A stretch of 64,000 nucleotides of DNA from DASZIT01 sp036268775 (GCA_036268775.1 DATATM010000012.1:360637-424636); one strand, 5' to 3'. Positions 35,098-44,669 are shown, counted from the stretch's first letter. Notes: a model not told the origin generated them from the letters alone. Translations and numbers: made by a program.

Positions 35098-36297
35098 ATG
35101 ACACAGGGGGGAAGGACGGGAGTCGGGTTGCTGCCGGATCCCGAGCCGCGGACCCGGCTCTACACGGTGATCTCCGTCGATGATCACCTGGTGGAGCCGC
35201 CGGACATGTTCGAGGGTCGGCTGCCGGCCAAGTTCCAGGACCTCGCCCCCAAGGTGGTGGAGGACAACCATGGGCACCAACTCTGGGAGTTCGACGGCCA
35301 GCGCTACACCCAGGTGGGGATGAATGCGGTGGCGGGTCGGCGACATGAATCGGTCACCCTCGAGCCCACCCGGTTCGAGGACATGCGGCCGGGCTGCTGG
35401 GACATCCACGAGCGCGTCCGGGACATGGACATCAACGGGGTCTGGGCGTCACTCAACTTCCCCTCCCAGATCACCGGGTTCTGCGGCCGGGTGTTCTCCG
35501 GCGCCTCCGATCCCGACCTGGGGGCGGCGGTCACCCGGGCCTGGAACGACTGGATGTACGAGGCCTGGTGGCAGCCCTACCCCGACCGGATCATCCCCGG
35601 CGGGATCACCAACCTCTCCGATCCCGATCTCGGGGCCGAGGAGATCCGTCGCAACGCCGACCGGGGCTTCCGTTCGGTGACCCTGCCCGAGCGGCCCCAC
35701 AAGATCGGGTTGCCGTCCATCTTCACCTCCTACTGGGATCCGATCATCGCCGCCTGCCAGGAGACCGACACGGTCATCTCGCTCCACGTCGGTTCCTCCG
35801 GGATGGGGGACCTCCCCACCGACTCGCCGATGGTCGCCCTCGGGGCCACCCTCTTCGGCCAGCTGTCGTTGACCGCCTGCGCGGAATGGCTGTGGTCGGG
35901 CCTGCCCGCCCGCTTCCCCGATATCAAGGTGGCGATGAGCGAAGGGGGGATCGGGTGGGTGGCCATGCTTCTCGACCGTCTGGACAACATCGTCGACCGC
36001 TCCGGCTACGGCAGCCAGTTCGCCGACGGGACCGAGCGGCCGGCCGATGTGCTGCAACGAAACTTCTGGTTCTGCACCATCGACGACCCCTCCACCATCG
36101 CCACCCGCGACCGCATCGGCATCGACCACGTGATGGTGGAGGTCGACTACCCCCACGGGGACTCGACCTGGCCGGACACCCAGGCGGTGATCCACCGGGC
36201 CTGGGGTCACCTGCCGGTGGACGACCTCCGGAAGATGACCCACCAGAACGCCGCCGCCCTCTACCGGTGGCCGCTGCCGGAGGTCTGCCTTCCGTGA
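35098..36297 (+). CDS. Amidohydrolase-family metal-dependent hydrolase
   Basis: A 399-residue amidohydrolase-2 type TIM-barrel (ACMSD/LigY/2,3-dihydroxybenzoate decarboxylase relatives). SVDDHLVEPPDMF gives the first metal-ligand strand (D-x-H variant), SLHVGSSG the middle histidine, VAMSEGGIGWVAMLL the Glu strand, and VEVDYPHGDSTWP the final Asp/His. ATG 35098 is preceded by AGGAG; the in-frame ATG at 34993 is rejected as too far upstream. First gene of a tightly coupled operon with an aldolase and a P450, suggesting ring-fission or decarboxylation chemistry. Confidence 0.9.
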   Translation: MTQGGRTGVGLLPDPEPRTRLYTVISVDDHLVEPPDMFEGRLPAKFQDLAPKVVEDNHGHQLWEFDGQRYTQVGMNAVAGRRHESVTLEPTRFEDMRPGCWDIHERVRDMDINGVWASLNFPSQITGFCGRVFSGASDPDLGAAVTRAWNDWMYEAWWQPYPDRIIPGGITNLSDPDLGAEEIRRNADRGFRSVTLPERPHKIGLPSIFTSYWDPIIAACQETDTVISLHVGSSGMGDLPTDSPMVALGATLFGQLSLTACAEWLWSGLPARFPDIKVAMSEGGIGWVAMLLDRLDNIVDRSGYGSQFADGTERPADVLQRNFWFCTIDDPSTIATRDRIGIDHVMVEVDYPHGDSTWPDTQAVIHRAWGHLPVDDLRKMTHQNAAALYRWPLPEVCLP

Positions 36298-37034
36298 GCG
36301 ACCTGCTGCCCGACCTGTCTCCCCACCAGGAGCTGGTCATCCTGGCCCGGACCCTGTGGCGGGAGGGGTACGACGATCACCTGGCCGGCCACATCACCTA
36401 CAGGCAAGACGACGGCACGTTCCTGTGCAACCCGTGGCTGCTGCTGTGGGAGGAGATCCGCCCCGAGGACGTCATCCGCATCGACGGCGACGGCAACCTG
36501 TTGGAGGGGCGGTGGCCGGTCCCGCTCGGCATCCCCCTGCACCTGGCCCTTCACCGGGTGCGGCCGGACGTCACCGTGGCGGTCCACAACCATCCTCGAT
36601 TCGGTACCGTCTGGGCCGACCTCCAGCGCATCCCCACCTGCCACGACCAGAGCTCGGCGCTGGGCGGCGGGCAACTGGTCCTGGTCGATGAGTACGACGG
36701 TCCGGTCAACGAGCCGGATTCCGCCGCCCGGGCGGTGGCGGCCATGGGGGACGCCGACCTCGCCCTGCTGTCCAACCACGGGGTGTTCGTGCTGGGTTCG
36801 AGCATCCGGGCCGCCCATCAGCGGGCGGTGGCCCTCGAGCAGCGTTGCCGGACGGCCTGGCACGTGGCGGCGGTCGGTGAGGGCCGTCCCCTTCCCGAGC
36901 CGGCCCGATCCTTCTTCGAGAAGCATGACGGCAACGGGTTCGCCGGATTCTGGGAGGCCATGGCCCGGCGCGAGCTCCGGTTCGATCCCACCCTCCTCGG
37001 GGCTCCGGTGGCCCCGGCCGATGAGGCCTGGTGA
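36294..37034 (+). CDS. Class II aldolase/adducin family protein
   Basis: A 246-residue protein from GTG 36294, coupled by GTGA to the amidohydrolase. Zinc-site motifs: VAVHNHPRFG (His-x-His) and LLSNHGVFVLG (third His); the N-terminal GYDDHLAGHITYR resembles the substrate-binding GNISVR-like loop. Family members are fuculose-phosphate aldolases and 3-hydroxy-acid decarboxylases. In this operon it probably acts on an aromatic or terpenoid ring-cleavage product, by inference. Confidence 0.88.
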   Translation: MSDLLPDLSPHQELVILARTLWREGYDDHLAGHITYRQDDGTFLCNPWLLLWEEIRPEDVIRIDGDGNLLEGRWPVPLGIPLHLALHRVRPDVTVAVHNHPRFGTVWADLQRIPTCHDQSSALGGGQLVLVDEYDGPVNEPDSAARAVAAMGDADLALLSNHGVFVLGSSIRAAHQRAVALEQRCRTAWHVAAVGEGRPLPEPARSFFEKHDGNGFAGFWEAMARRELRFDPTLLGAPVAPADEAW

Positions 37035-38287
37035 CGTCGCCGGTCTCCGAGTCGGAGACGGCGGAACCGGTCTTCGACCCGTTCGATCCGCAGTGGGCCA
37101 TCGATCCGGTCCCGCTCTACGACGACCTCCGCCGGCGGGCGCCGGTGCACCGGAACCAGATGGGCTTCTGGGTGTTCGCCCGGCATGCCGACTGCCTGGC
37201 GCTCCTCCGGGATCGCCGGACCAGCGCCGACGACGCCTTCATCGATCCCGAACGGGTGACCGCCGAGTTCCGGGCCATGCCGAGCGCCGACGACCCGATG
37301 ACCGCCGCCATGCGGGAGATGCGCCCCTTCCTGTTCCGGGACCCGCCGGACCACACCCGGTTGCGGGGGCTGGTCGCCAAGGCCTTCACCCCCAGGGTGG
37401 TGGAGTCCCTTCGGGCCCGCACCCAGCACATCGTCGACGAGCTGTTGGACGAGGCCATCGACACCGACCGGGTGGACCTGCTGGAGGCGTTCGCCTACCC
37501 GCTCCCGGTCCGGATCATCTGCGACATGCTCGGGGTTCCGCGGGCGGATCAGGACCGGTTCAAGTCGTGGTCCTCGGCGCTGGCCCGCGGGTTGGATCCT
37601 GACTTCTTGCTGACCGACCAGGTCATCGCCGAGCGGGGGGAGGCGGCGCTGCAGTTCGCCCAGTACTTCTTCGAGCTGCTGGCCGACCGCAAGCGGTCAC
37701 CGGGTGACGATCTGCTCTCCCGGCTGGTGGCGGTCGAAGACGATGGCACCGTGCTCAGTGAGCCCGAGCTGCTGTCGACCTGCATCCTGTTGCTGGTGGC
37801 CGGCCATGAGACCACCGTCAACCTCATCTCCGGCGGCACGCTGGCCTTGCTCCGCCACCCCGATCAGCTCGAGCGCTACCGGGCCGATCCGGGGGTGGCC
37901 CGGTCCGGAGTGGAGGAAATGCTCCGCTACGTCTCCCCGGTGCAGCTGACCGGACGGTCGCTGATCGAGGATATCGAGATCGCCGGGATCACCCTTCGGG
38001 CCGGCGACTTCGCCATGCTGCTGATCGGCTCGGGCAATCGTGATCCCGACCAGTTCCCGGACCCGGAACGGTTCGACGTCGGCCGGACCCCCAACAACCA
38101 CCTCGGGTTCGGCTTCGGGATCCACCACTGCCTGGGTGCGCCGCTGGCCCGGATGGAGACGGAGGTGGCCCTCACCTCCTTGGTGCGCCGGGCCCCGGAT
38201 CTGGCCCTGGCCGTCGACCGGCCCACCTACAAGACCAACGTGGTCCTCCGGGGCTTGGAGGCCCTGCCGGTGGTCATGGGCGGCTAA
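37031..38287 (+). CDS. Cytochrome P450
   Basis: A 418-residue soluble bacterial P450. I-helix oxygen motif AGHETTVNL, K-helix ExxR-type region in EEMLRYVSPVQLTGRS, heme-binding FGFGIHHCLGAPLARME with C367. It needs a ferredoxin and reductase, neither nearby. Coupled (GTGA) to the aldolase, so it likely hydroxylates a substrate catabolised by the same operon. Its TAA overlaps the convergent LLM-oxidoreductase stop. Confidence 0.96.
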   Translation: MTSPVSESETAEPVFDPFDPQWAIDPVPLYDDLRRRAPVHRNQMGFWVFARHADCLALLRDRRTSADDAFIDPERVTAEFRAMPSADDPMTAAMREMRPFLFRDPPDHTRLRGLVAKAFTPRVVESLRARTQHIVDELLDEAIDTDRVDLLEAFAYPLPVRIICDMLGVPRADQDRFKSWSSALARGLDPDFLLTDQVIAERGEAALQFAQYFFELLADRKRSPGDDLLSRLVAVEDDGTVLSEPELLSTCILLLVAGHETTVNLISGGTLALLRHPDQLERYRADPGVARSGVEEMLRYVSPVQLTGRSLIEDIEIAGITLRAGDFAMLLIGSGNRDPDQFPDPERFDVGRTPNNHLGFGFGIHHCLGAPLARMETEVALTSLVRRAPDLALAVDRPTYKTNVVLRGLEALPVVMGG

Positions 38288-39159
38288 GCGGCCGCCGCCC
38301 GATCCAGCATCGGCTGGAGAGCGTCGAGGGCGGAGGCCACCTCGTCGACTCCCAGCGGGAGCAACAGGGCCGACACCGCGTCGGCGCCGGCTTCGGCGTA
38401 CTGCTCGGCAATGGAAGGGTCCAGCGGCAGGAAGTAGGGACATACCGTGACGGTGATGTCGGACCGCGACCGCCCCTGTTTCTCCAGCAGCCGGTCGAGC
38501 TTGGCCAGAGGCTCGGCCAGATCCGCCGGTGTCCGGTTGAAGGTGTGCCAGCCCTGGCCGGACCGGGCAACCCGGGCCAAGGCGGCGTCGCTCTCCCCGC
38601 CGATGTGGATCGGGGGGTGAGGGGTCTGGATCGGCTTGGGGAACATCGAGCAGGTCTCCAGCGAGTAGAACTCGCCCTGGAAGGCGGAGCGCTCGTCGCA
38701 CCACAGGGTCTTGAGCACCTGGAGGTACTCGTCGGTCCGCTTCCCCCGGTGCGGCCAGGAGACGTTGACGGCGTTGAACTCCTCCTCCAGCCATCCGACC
38801 CCGACGCCGAAGTCGACCCTCCCGTTGGACAGCCAGTCGACGGTGGAGACCTCTTTGGCGGTGTACACCGGGTTGCGCTGCGGCAGCAGCACCATTGCCG
38901 TCCCCAACCGGACCGTCGAGGTGTGGGCGGCCAGAAACGACAGGGTGGACAACGGCTCGAGCAGGCCGCTGTTGGGGAGGGCGGGGATCTTGCCGTCCTC
39001 CGCGTAGGGGTACTCGGAGGCGTAGTCGTCGAACAGCACCACGTGCTCCCCGACCCAGATGGTGCCGATGCCCCGCTCCTCCGCCTCCCGGCCGATGACG
39101 GCCAGCAGCTCCGGCGTGGAGAAGGGGTCGACGGTGGGGACCCAGAGGTCGACCTTCAC
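38284..39159 (-). CDS. LLM-class F420-dependent oxidoreductase
   Basis: A 291-residue luciferase-like TIM-barrel enzyme. GTIWVGEHVVLFDDY, the TVRLGTAMVLLPQRNPVYTAKEV core split across residues 80-105, NGRVDFGVGVGWLEEEF and HIGGESDAALARVAR are typical of F420-dependent members. It transfers hydride between F420 and a substrate in the cytosol. It overlaps the upstream amidase by ATGA. Convergent with the P450 gene by a 4-bp stop overlap. Confidence 0.92.
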   Translation of the reverse strand: MKVDLWVPTVDPFSTPELLAVIGREAEERGIGTIWVGEHVVLFDDYASEYPYAEDGKIPALPNSGLLEPLSTLSFLAAHTSTVRLGTAMVLLPQRNPVYTAKEVSTVDWLSNGRVDFGVGVGWLEEEFNAVNVSWPHRGKRTDEYLQVLKTLWCDERSAFQGEFYSLETCSMFPKPIQTPHPPIHIGGESDAALARVARSGQGWHTFNRTPADLAEPLAKLDRLLEKQGRSRSDITVTVCPYFLPLDPSIAEQYAEAGADAVSALLLPLGVDEVASALDALQPMLDRAAAA

Positions 39160-40556
39160 GGCGCCACCAACGGCCAGGGCCGCTCCCGCTCGGCGATCCG
39201 GGCCAGCTCCAACAACAGCTGCTCCTCCTGGTGGCGGCCGATGATCTGGAGGCTCACCGGCAGCCCGTCCACCAGTCCCACCGGGATGGCGACGGCCGGA
39301 TTGCCGGTCAGGTTGGCCGGGATGGTCAGCGAGCCGTTGTTGCTTACCGCCGTCTCGAAGCCGTACTCGGAGATGAGGTCGATGTCGCCGACGGTGGTCG
39401 GCATCGGGCCGGCGGCGGCGAAGGCGACGTCGGGGTTGGTGGCGGCGAAGATGAAGTCGGCGTCATCGAAGATGCCGGCCATCGTCTCGCTGATCTGGAT
39501 GCGGAACATCTCGGTGGCTCCGGCGGTCTGGAGGTTGAGGCCGTAGGTGGCCAGGTTCATCCCCAGCTGGATCTCCGGGGTGAGGTCGTCGTTGCAGGCC
39601 GGGTAGCGGTCGCCGAGCTCCCCGGCCAACCCCACCAGGTTGGACATCGCCCACTCCAGGCCGCCCCGGGGCAGCTGCACCACCACATCGACCCGGGCGA
39701 GCCCGGCGTCGGCGATCAGCGCTTCAGCCGCCTCCAGCACCATGGCCGCCACCCGCGGCTCCACGATGGCACTGCCGAGGTCGACGGAGATGACCGCCCG
39801 GCGGCCGGCGATGTCGAACGACCCGAGGCCGGCTTCCCAGCCCTCCACCCGGGGGAGGCTGAGGGTGTCCCGGGTGTCGAACCCGTTGCAGGCGTCGAAC
39901 CAGCGGGCGGTGTCCCGCACCGATCGGGCCATGCAGCCGACCACCACGGTCAGCGGCGGCTGCATGGTGCTCGGGCCTCTCGGGATCCGACCGTAGGTGG
40001 CCTTCAGCCCGAACAGCCCGCTGTAGCCGGCCGGGATCCGGATCGAGCCCCCGCCGTCGCCGCCGGAGGCGATGGGGAGGATCCCCCCGGCCACCGCGGC
40101 GGCCGACCCTCCCGACGACCCGCCCGGGGTTCGCTCCGGGTTCCACGGGTTGCCGGTGGTGCCGTGGAGTTTGGAGTGGGTGTAGTTGACCCCGCCGAAC
40201 TCGGGGGCGGCGGTCTGGGCGACCAGCACCCCGCCGGCCTTCCGGAGCCGGGCCACCTGGGTGGTGTCGTGGTCGGCGACCCGGTCCTTGAAGACGAGGG
40301 AGGCTTCGGTGTATGGCCAGCCGGCGACCGTTTCCAGCTCCTTGATCCCCATCGGCACCCCACCGAACGGCAGCGAGACATCGACGTCGGCGGCGCGCGT
40401 CCGGGCGGCGTCGGGATCGAGATGGGTGAAGGCGTTGAGCGACGACGCGTCGATGGCGGCCAGGCTGGCCTCCAACGCTTCGGTGGGGCTGATCGACCCG
40501 GAACGGAAGGCGTCGACGAGGGAGCAGGCGTCCGCCTGCCAGGGCTGATCGGGCAT
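39156..40556 (-). CDS. Amidase (amidase-signature family)
   Basis: A 466-residue amide hydrolase with the full Ser-cisSer-Lys triad: K72 (MGIKE), cis-Ser S147 in TPGGSSGGSAAAVA, and nucleophile S171 in GGDGGGSIRIPAG. MPDQPWQ at 40556 gives the standard N-terminus; the frame is open to 40658 across the divergent ppgK start. Coupled to the LLM oxidoreductase downstream. Substrate unknown. Confidence 0.93.
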   Translation of the reverse strand: MPDQPWQADACSLVDAFRSGSISPTEALEASLAAIDASSLNAFTHLDPDAARTRAADVDVSLPFGGVPMGIKELETVAGWPYTEASLVFKDRVADHDTTQVARLRKAGGVLVAQTAAPEFGGVNYTHSKLHGTTGNPWNPERTPGGSSGGSAAAVAGGILPIASGGDGGGSIRIPAGYSGLFGLKATYGRIPRGPSTMQPPLTVVVGCMARSVRDTARWFDACNGFDTRDTLSLPRVEGWEAGLGSFDIAGRRAVISVDLGSAIVEPRVAAMVLEAAEALIADAGLARVDVVVQLPRGGLEWAMSNLVGLAGELGDRYPACNDDLTPEIQLGMNLATYGLNLQTAGATEMFRIQISETMAGIFDDADFIFAATNPDVAFAAAGPMPTTVGDIDLISEYGFETAVSNNGSLTIPANLTGNPAVAIPVGLVDGLPVSLQIIGRHQEEQLLLELARIAERERPWPLVAP

Positions 40557-40606
40557 GGCGATGACGCTACCAAGTGGAGCCGTTCCGAGCGGCGTAGCGT
40601 GGGGGG

Positions 40607-41449
40607 ATGAGCGAGAGCCAGCCGTCTTCCGGCGACGAAGTATCCGAGCCGGAGCCACCCACCACCATCACCACCAACCCCCGGCACCCACTGACCCTGG
40701 CGGTGGACATCGGCGGGACCGGGCTGAAGGCGTCAGTGCTCGATGCCACCGGAGCCATGGTGGCGGACCGGGTCAAGGTACCCACCCCCTACCCGATCCC
40801 CCCGGACAAGTTGGTGAGCACCCTGTCCAAGTTGGTGGCCCCGTTGCCCAAGGCCGAACGGGCGTCGGTGGGATTCCCGGGGATGGTCAGGGCCGGGCGG
40901 GTGCTGTCGGCCCCCCACTTCTCCTGCAAGGGAGGTCCGGGAACCCCGGTGGACTCGGACCTGCTGGCCTTGTGGTCCGGCTTCGACCTGGCCGCCGCCC
41001 TCACCGAGTCGTTCGGCTTCCCCACCAAAGTGGCCAACGATGCCGACGTCCAGGGGCTGGCGGTGGTGAGCGGCAAGGGCCTGGAGTTCGTCATGACCCT
41101 CGGCACCGGATTCGGGACCGGCCTCTTCTATGAGGGACGGCTGATGCCCCATCTCGAGATCGCCCATCAGCCGTTCCGGAAGGGCGAGACCTACAACGAT
41201 CAGATCGGTGAGGCGGCTCGCAAGGAGATCGGCGAGGAACGCTGGAACAAGCGGGTGCAACGGGCCATCAAGAACATGCGGGCGATGATGTTCTTCGATC
41301 GCCTCTACATCGGTGGTGGCAACTCCCGCCGGATCGTCCGGGACGGTCTCGACGACGACATCACCATCGTCGACAACACCGCCGGCATCCTCGGCGGGAT
41401 CAAGTTGTGGGAGTCCGACCACATCGGGGTCAACGTCACCGATACGTAG
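40607..41449 (+). CDS. ppgK: Polyphosphate glucokinase-like ROK protein
   Basis: A 280-residue ROK-fold sugar kinase. Phosphate-1 loop LAVDIGGTGLKASVLD (31-46), VGFPGMV, the glucose-binding region VANDADVQGLAVV, phosphate-2 TLGTGFGTGLF and adenosine loop FDRLYIGGGNSR. The LEIAHQPFRKGETYNDQIG segment fits actinobacterial polyphosphate glucokinases, which phosphorylate glucose with polyP or ATP. The convergent neighbour is a CHAD protein, a polyP-binding fold, which supports the polyP assignment. Confidence 0.88.
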   Translation: MSESQPSSGDEVSEPEPPTTITTNPRHPLTLAVDIGGTGLKASVLDATGAMVADRVKVPTPYPIPPDKLVSTLSKLVAPLPKAERASVGFPGMVRAGRVLSAPHFSCKGGPGTPVDSDLLALWSGFDLAAALTESFGFPTKVANDADVQGLAVVSGKGLEFVMTLGTGFGTGLFYEGRLMPHLEIAHQPFRKGETYNDQIGEAARKEIGEERWNKRVQRAIKNMRAMMFFDRLYIGGGNSRRIVRDGLDDDITIVDNTAGILGGIKLWESDHIGVNVTDT

Positions 41450-41482
41450 TGCCCGGTCCGGCCCGGTCGGGTGGGCCGCCGG

Positions 41483-42427
41483 CTACCCCTGCCATTTCCG
41501 CCACCAGCGCTCGACCTCTTTGAGGTCGTCCTTCCATCCCCGGCGGGTGACGGCAACCGCCGCCCGCTGGACGATCAGGAGGCTTTCGGTGGACGGAGCC
41601 AGCTCCGGATGGCTTTCGGCCACCGCCTCCAGCCATTCGATCGAATGGGCGGTGTCGAGGAGATCGCCCAACTTCCCCTGCAGCTTCTCCGCCGCCCGGG
41701 CGGTGCGCTGCGCCGGGTCCCCGGCGAAGACCGCCACCGTCTCGCAGCCGTAGCGAAGGCCCTTCAGGCGGACCCGCAGCTTGTGGAGATGGGGGACGGT
41801 CGCATCCTTCTTGGCCGAACGGCCGGCGCCGCGCACATCCAGCCACGCCCGGTGGAGGAGGGTGGGCAGCAACTCGTTGGCCGGCCTTTCCGCCTTGTTG
41901 GTGAACTGCGGCCCGGCCTGGAGGAGCCGCACCTGTTCGACCAGCCGGGCATGGCGATCTCCACCCCGGGCCGCCTCCACCCGGGCGCGGGCCCCGGCGA
42001 TCGACTGGTCGACGATGGCCAGGATCGGTTTCAGCTTTCCTTCCTGCAGCAGGAGGGGTCCGTTGATGGTCAACATGTCCCGGAGGACGAAGAGGTCTCT
42101 CGATTCCCCCAGGCACCGCGAGTACCAGGACAGCTCGGCCCGCAAAGAGGTGCTCCAGGCCGGGTCGACCACCAGTCGGAACGTCCGGAGGTTGGATCGG
42201 ATGCGGCGCATGGCCACCCGGGTCTGGCGCACCTGTTCGGTCTCGGCCAGCCGTCGGCGGGGGACCGAATAGGTGACCACCAGGCCGTTGGCGGCTACCG
42301 GATCCTGGACCGCCGCGGGTTGGTCGTCGATGCCGGCGCCATCGTTGAGCAGAAAGTTGTGGGCCGAATGAGCCAGCACCTGGCGGAGCACCGCGCCCGA
42401 AGAGGGACCGTTCATCTCGGAGGTCAT
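41483..42427 (-). CDS. CHAD domain protein
   Basis: A 314-residue helical protein with the conserved basic and histidine pattern of CHAD: QVRQTRVAMRRIRSNLRTF, ELSWYSRCLGESRDLFVLRD, LHKLRVRLKGLRYGCETV and the final RRGWKDDLKEVERWW. CHAD domains bind polyphosphate and target granules. No CYTH domain is attached. It faces ppgK across 33 bp, so the two may serve polyP storage and use. Confidence 0.92.
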   Translation of the reverse strand: MTSEMNGPSSGAVLRQVLAHSAHNFLLNDGAGIDDQPAAVQDPVAANGLVVTYSVPRRRLAETEQVRQTRVAMRRIRSNLRTFRLVVDPAWSTSLRAELSWYSRCLGESRDLFVLRDMLTINGPLLLQEGKLKPILAIVDQSIAGARARVEAARGGDRHARLVEQVRLLQAGPQFTNKAERPANELLPTLLHRAWLDVRGAGRSAKKDATVPHLHKLRVRLKGLRYGCETVAVFAGDPAQRTARAAEKLQGKLGDLLDTAHSIEWLEAVAESHPELAPSTESLLIVQRAAVAVTRRGWKDDLKEVERWWRKWQG

Positions 42428-42521
42428 GGTGGGGCCTTTCCCATTGGGTTCTCGAGGATGTGCGGTGGGACAGAATGGGCCGAACGGAGACCAGACTACG
42501 CGCCGCGCTTACGCTGGCGGG

Positions 42522-43466
42522 ATGCAAGCCGTCACCATCGTCGACACCTCCCTGGTCTGGCAGGCGCGGCCGGATCCGGAGCCGGGCCCGGACGAATTGC
42601 TGGTGGCGGTGCACGCCGCCGGCATCAACGGGGCCGACCTCATGCAGCGCCAGGGGTTCTACCCCGCTCCTCCGGGTTGGCCGCCGGACATCCCCGGCAT
42701 GGAGTTCGCCGGCGAGGTGGTGAGGGCAGGATCCGCCACCTCCCGGTTCCGTCCCGGCGACCGGGTCATGACCATCGTCGGTGGCGGGGCCCAGGCAGAA
42801 CTGCTCACCGTTCCGGAGGCCTTCGTCCTGCCGGTGCCGGATTCGATCAGCTGGGAGGAAGCCGGCGGCTTTCCCGAGGTGTTCTTCACCGCCTATGACG
42901 CGTTGTTCGCCCAGGCCGGCCTGACCGCCGGCGAGCGGGTGCTGATCTCCGGCTGCGCGGGTGGGGTGGGGACCGCGGCGGTCCAGCTGGCCCACGCCGC
43001 CGGTGCCGAGGTGGTGGGCTCGGGGAGGAATCCGGAGAGGCACGACGGGGTCCGGGCCCTGGGCGCCGACCTGGTCATCGAACCCGACCAGGTGAGTGAG
43101 AACGGCCCCTACGACGTCTCGCTCGAGCTGGTCGGGGCGCCGGGAGTGTCCGCCGCCCTCGGGGCGATGGCGACCGGGGGGAGGATCGTGGTGATCGGGG
43201 TCGGAGCCGGTGCCAACCTCGACATCAACCTGCTGGCCATCATGCAGAAGCGGGTTCGGCTCACCGGGTCCACCCTCCGAGGCCGGTCGGTGGAGGAGAA
43301 GGCGGAGGTGGCCCGGGCGGTCGAAGCCCACGTCCTTCCTCAGCTGGCCTCCGGTCAGATCAAGGTGCCGGTGGCCGCCACCTACCCGCTGGCGGAGGCC
43401 AACGCCGGCTACGAGCGGTTCGCCGCCGGGGGCAAGCTCGGCAAGATCGTCCTCGTCAACTCCTGA
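42522..43466 (+). CDS. Quinone oxidoreductase-like MDR protein
   Basis: A 314-residue zeta-crystallin/QOR-type medium-chain reductase. HAAGINGADLMQRQGFYP, PGMEFAGEVV, and the Rossmann motif ISGCAGGVGTAAVQLA, where the usual GASGGVG is CAGGVG. No zinc-binding cysteine cluster. It probably reduces quinones or enones with NADPH. ATG 42522 is chosen over the frame start at 42426, which lies across the divergent CHAD start. Confidence 0.92.
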   Translation: MQAVTIVDTSLVWQARPDPEPGPDELLVAVHAAGINGADLMQRQGFYPAPPGWPPDIPGMEFAGEVVRAGSATSRFRPGDRVMTIVGGGAQAELLTVPEAFVLPVPDSISWEEAGGFPEVFFTAYDALFAQAGLTAGERVLISGCAGGVGTAAVQLAHAAGAEVVGSGRNPERHDGVRALGADLVIEPDQVSENGPYDVSLELVGAPGVSAALGAMATGGRIVVIGVGAGANLDINLLAIMQKRVRLTGSTLRGRSVEEKAEVARAVEAHVLPQLASGQIKVPVAATYPLAEANAGYERFAAGGKLGKIVLVNS

Positions 43467-43469
43467 CAG

Positions 43470-44669
43470 CTAGGAGGCGACGATGACCGACGACCCGTGG
43501 CCGAACAGGCCCTGGTTGGCGGTGATTCCGACCCGGGCCCCGTCCACCTGGCGGGCGCCGGCCTGACCGCGGAGCTGCCACACCAGTTCGCACACCTGGG
43601 CGATGGCCTGGGCGGGGATGGCCTCGCCGAAGCAGGACAGCCCACCGCTGGGGTTGACCGGCACCCGGCCGCCGATGGCGGTGTCGCCGTCCCGGAGCAG
43701 CCGCTCGGCCTCGCCCTCCTTGCACAATCCGATGTCCTCGTACCAGTCGAGCTCGAGGGCCGACGACAGGTCGTAGACCTCGGCGACATTGATGTCCTCG
43801 GGACCGATCCCGGCTTCCTCGTAGGCGGCCAGGGCCACCGACCGCTTGAACGTCGGGCCGGGGGTGGAGACGGTGGCGGCGGAGTCGGTGGAGAAGTTGG
43901 GCATCTCGATCACCGTCTGGGGGTAACGGGGGGTGACCGTCGACACCGCGTCGATGGTGACGAGGGGATTGGCCCCCGCATGCCGACGGGCGAACTCCAT
44001 GCTGGTGAGGACCAGGGCCGCCCCGCCGTCGGAGGTGGCGCAGATCTCCAGGAGCCGGAGCGGGTCGGCCACCATCGGGGAGGACAGCACCTCGTCGAGG
44101 GTCACCTCCTTGCGGTAGCGGGCGTTGGGGTTCTCTAGCCCGTGCCGGGCGTTCTTGACCTTCACCGCGGCGAAGTCGGCCTCGGTGGCTCCGAACAGCT
44201 CCATCCGGCGCCGGGCGTAGAGCGCGAAGTAGGTGGGGTTGGTGGCGCCGACCAGGTGGAACCGCAACCAGTCGGGATCGTCCTTCCGATCGCCCCCGAC
44301 CGGAGCGAAGAACCCCTTGGGAGTGGTGTCGGCTCCGACCACCAGGGCGACATCGCACAGCCCGGCCAGGATCTGGGCCCGGGCGTTGTTCACCGCTTGG
44401 GCCCCGGAGGCACAGGCGGCGTACGACGACGAGACCCGGGCCCCGGTCCAGCCCAGGGCCTGGGCAAAGGTGGCGCCGGCGATGAAGCCGGGGTACCCGT
44501 TGCGGATGGTGTCGGCCCCGGACACGTACTGGACGTCGGTCCAGGGCAGCCCGGCGTCAGCGAGAGCGTCCCCGGCGGCGGCCAGGCCGTACTCCACGAA
44601 GTTGCGTCCCCACTTGCCCCAGGGATGCATGCCCGCCCCGAGGACGGCGACCCGCTTGTCATCAGGCAT
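43470..44669 (-). CDS. Thiolase-like lipid-transfer protein (SCP-x/LTP type)
   Basis: A 399-residue thiolase-fold protein. The catalytic cysteine C86 in SSYAACASGAQAV is retained; ATSDGGAALVL, NVAEVYDLSSALEL and NPSGGLSCFGEAI are typical of SCP-x thiolases and steroid side-chain aldolases (Ltp2-like). It overlaps the DUF35 gene by 8 bp. Ltp-type thiolases work in complex with DUF35 proteins in retro-aldol removal of side chains, which fits here. Confidence 0.92.
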   Translation of the reverse strand: MPDDKRVAVLGAGMHPWGKWGRNFVEYGLAAAGDALADAGLPWTDVQYVSGADTIRNGYPGFIAGATFAQALGWTGARVSSSYAACASGAQAVNNARAQILAGLCDVALVVGADTTPKGFFAPVGGDRKDDPDWLRFHLVGATNPTYFALYARRRMELFGATEADFAAVKVKNARHGLENPNARYRKEVTLDEVLSSPMVADPLRLLEICATSDGGAALVLTSMEFARRHAGANPLVTIDAVSTVTPRYPQTVIEMPNFSTDSAATVSTPGPTFKRSVALAAYEEAGIGPEDINVAEVYDLSSALELDWYEDIGLCKEGEAERLLRDGDTAIGGRVPVNPSGGLSCFGEAIPAQAIAQVCELVWQLRGQAGARQVDGARVGITANQGLFGHGSSVIVAS

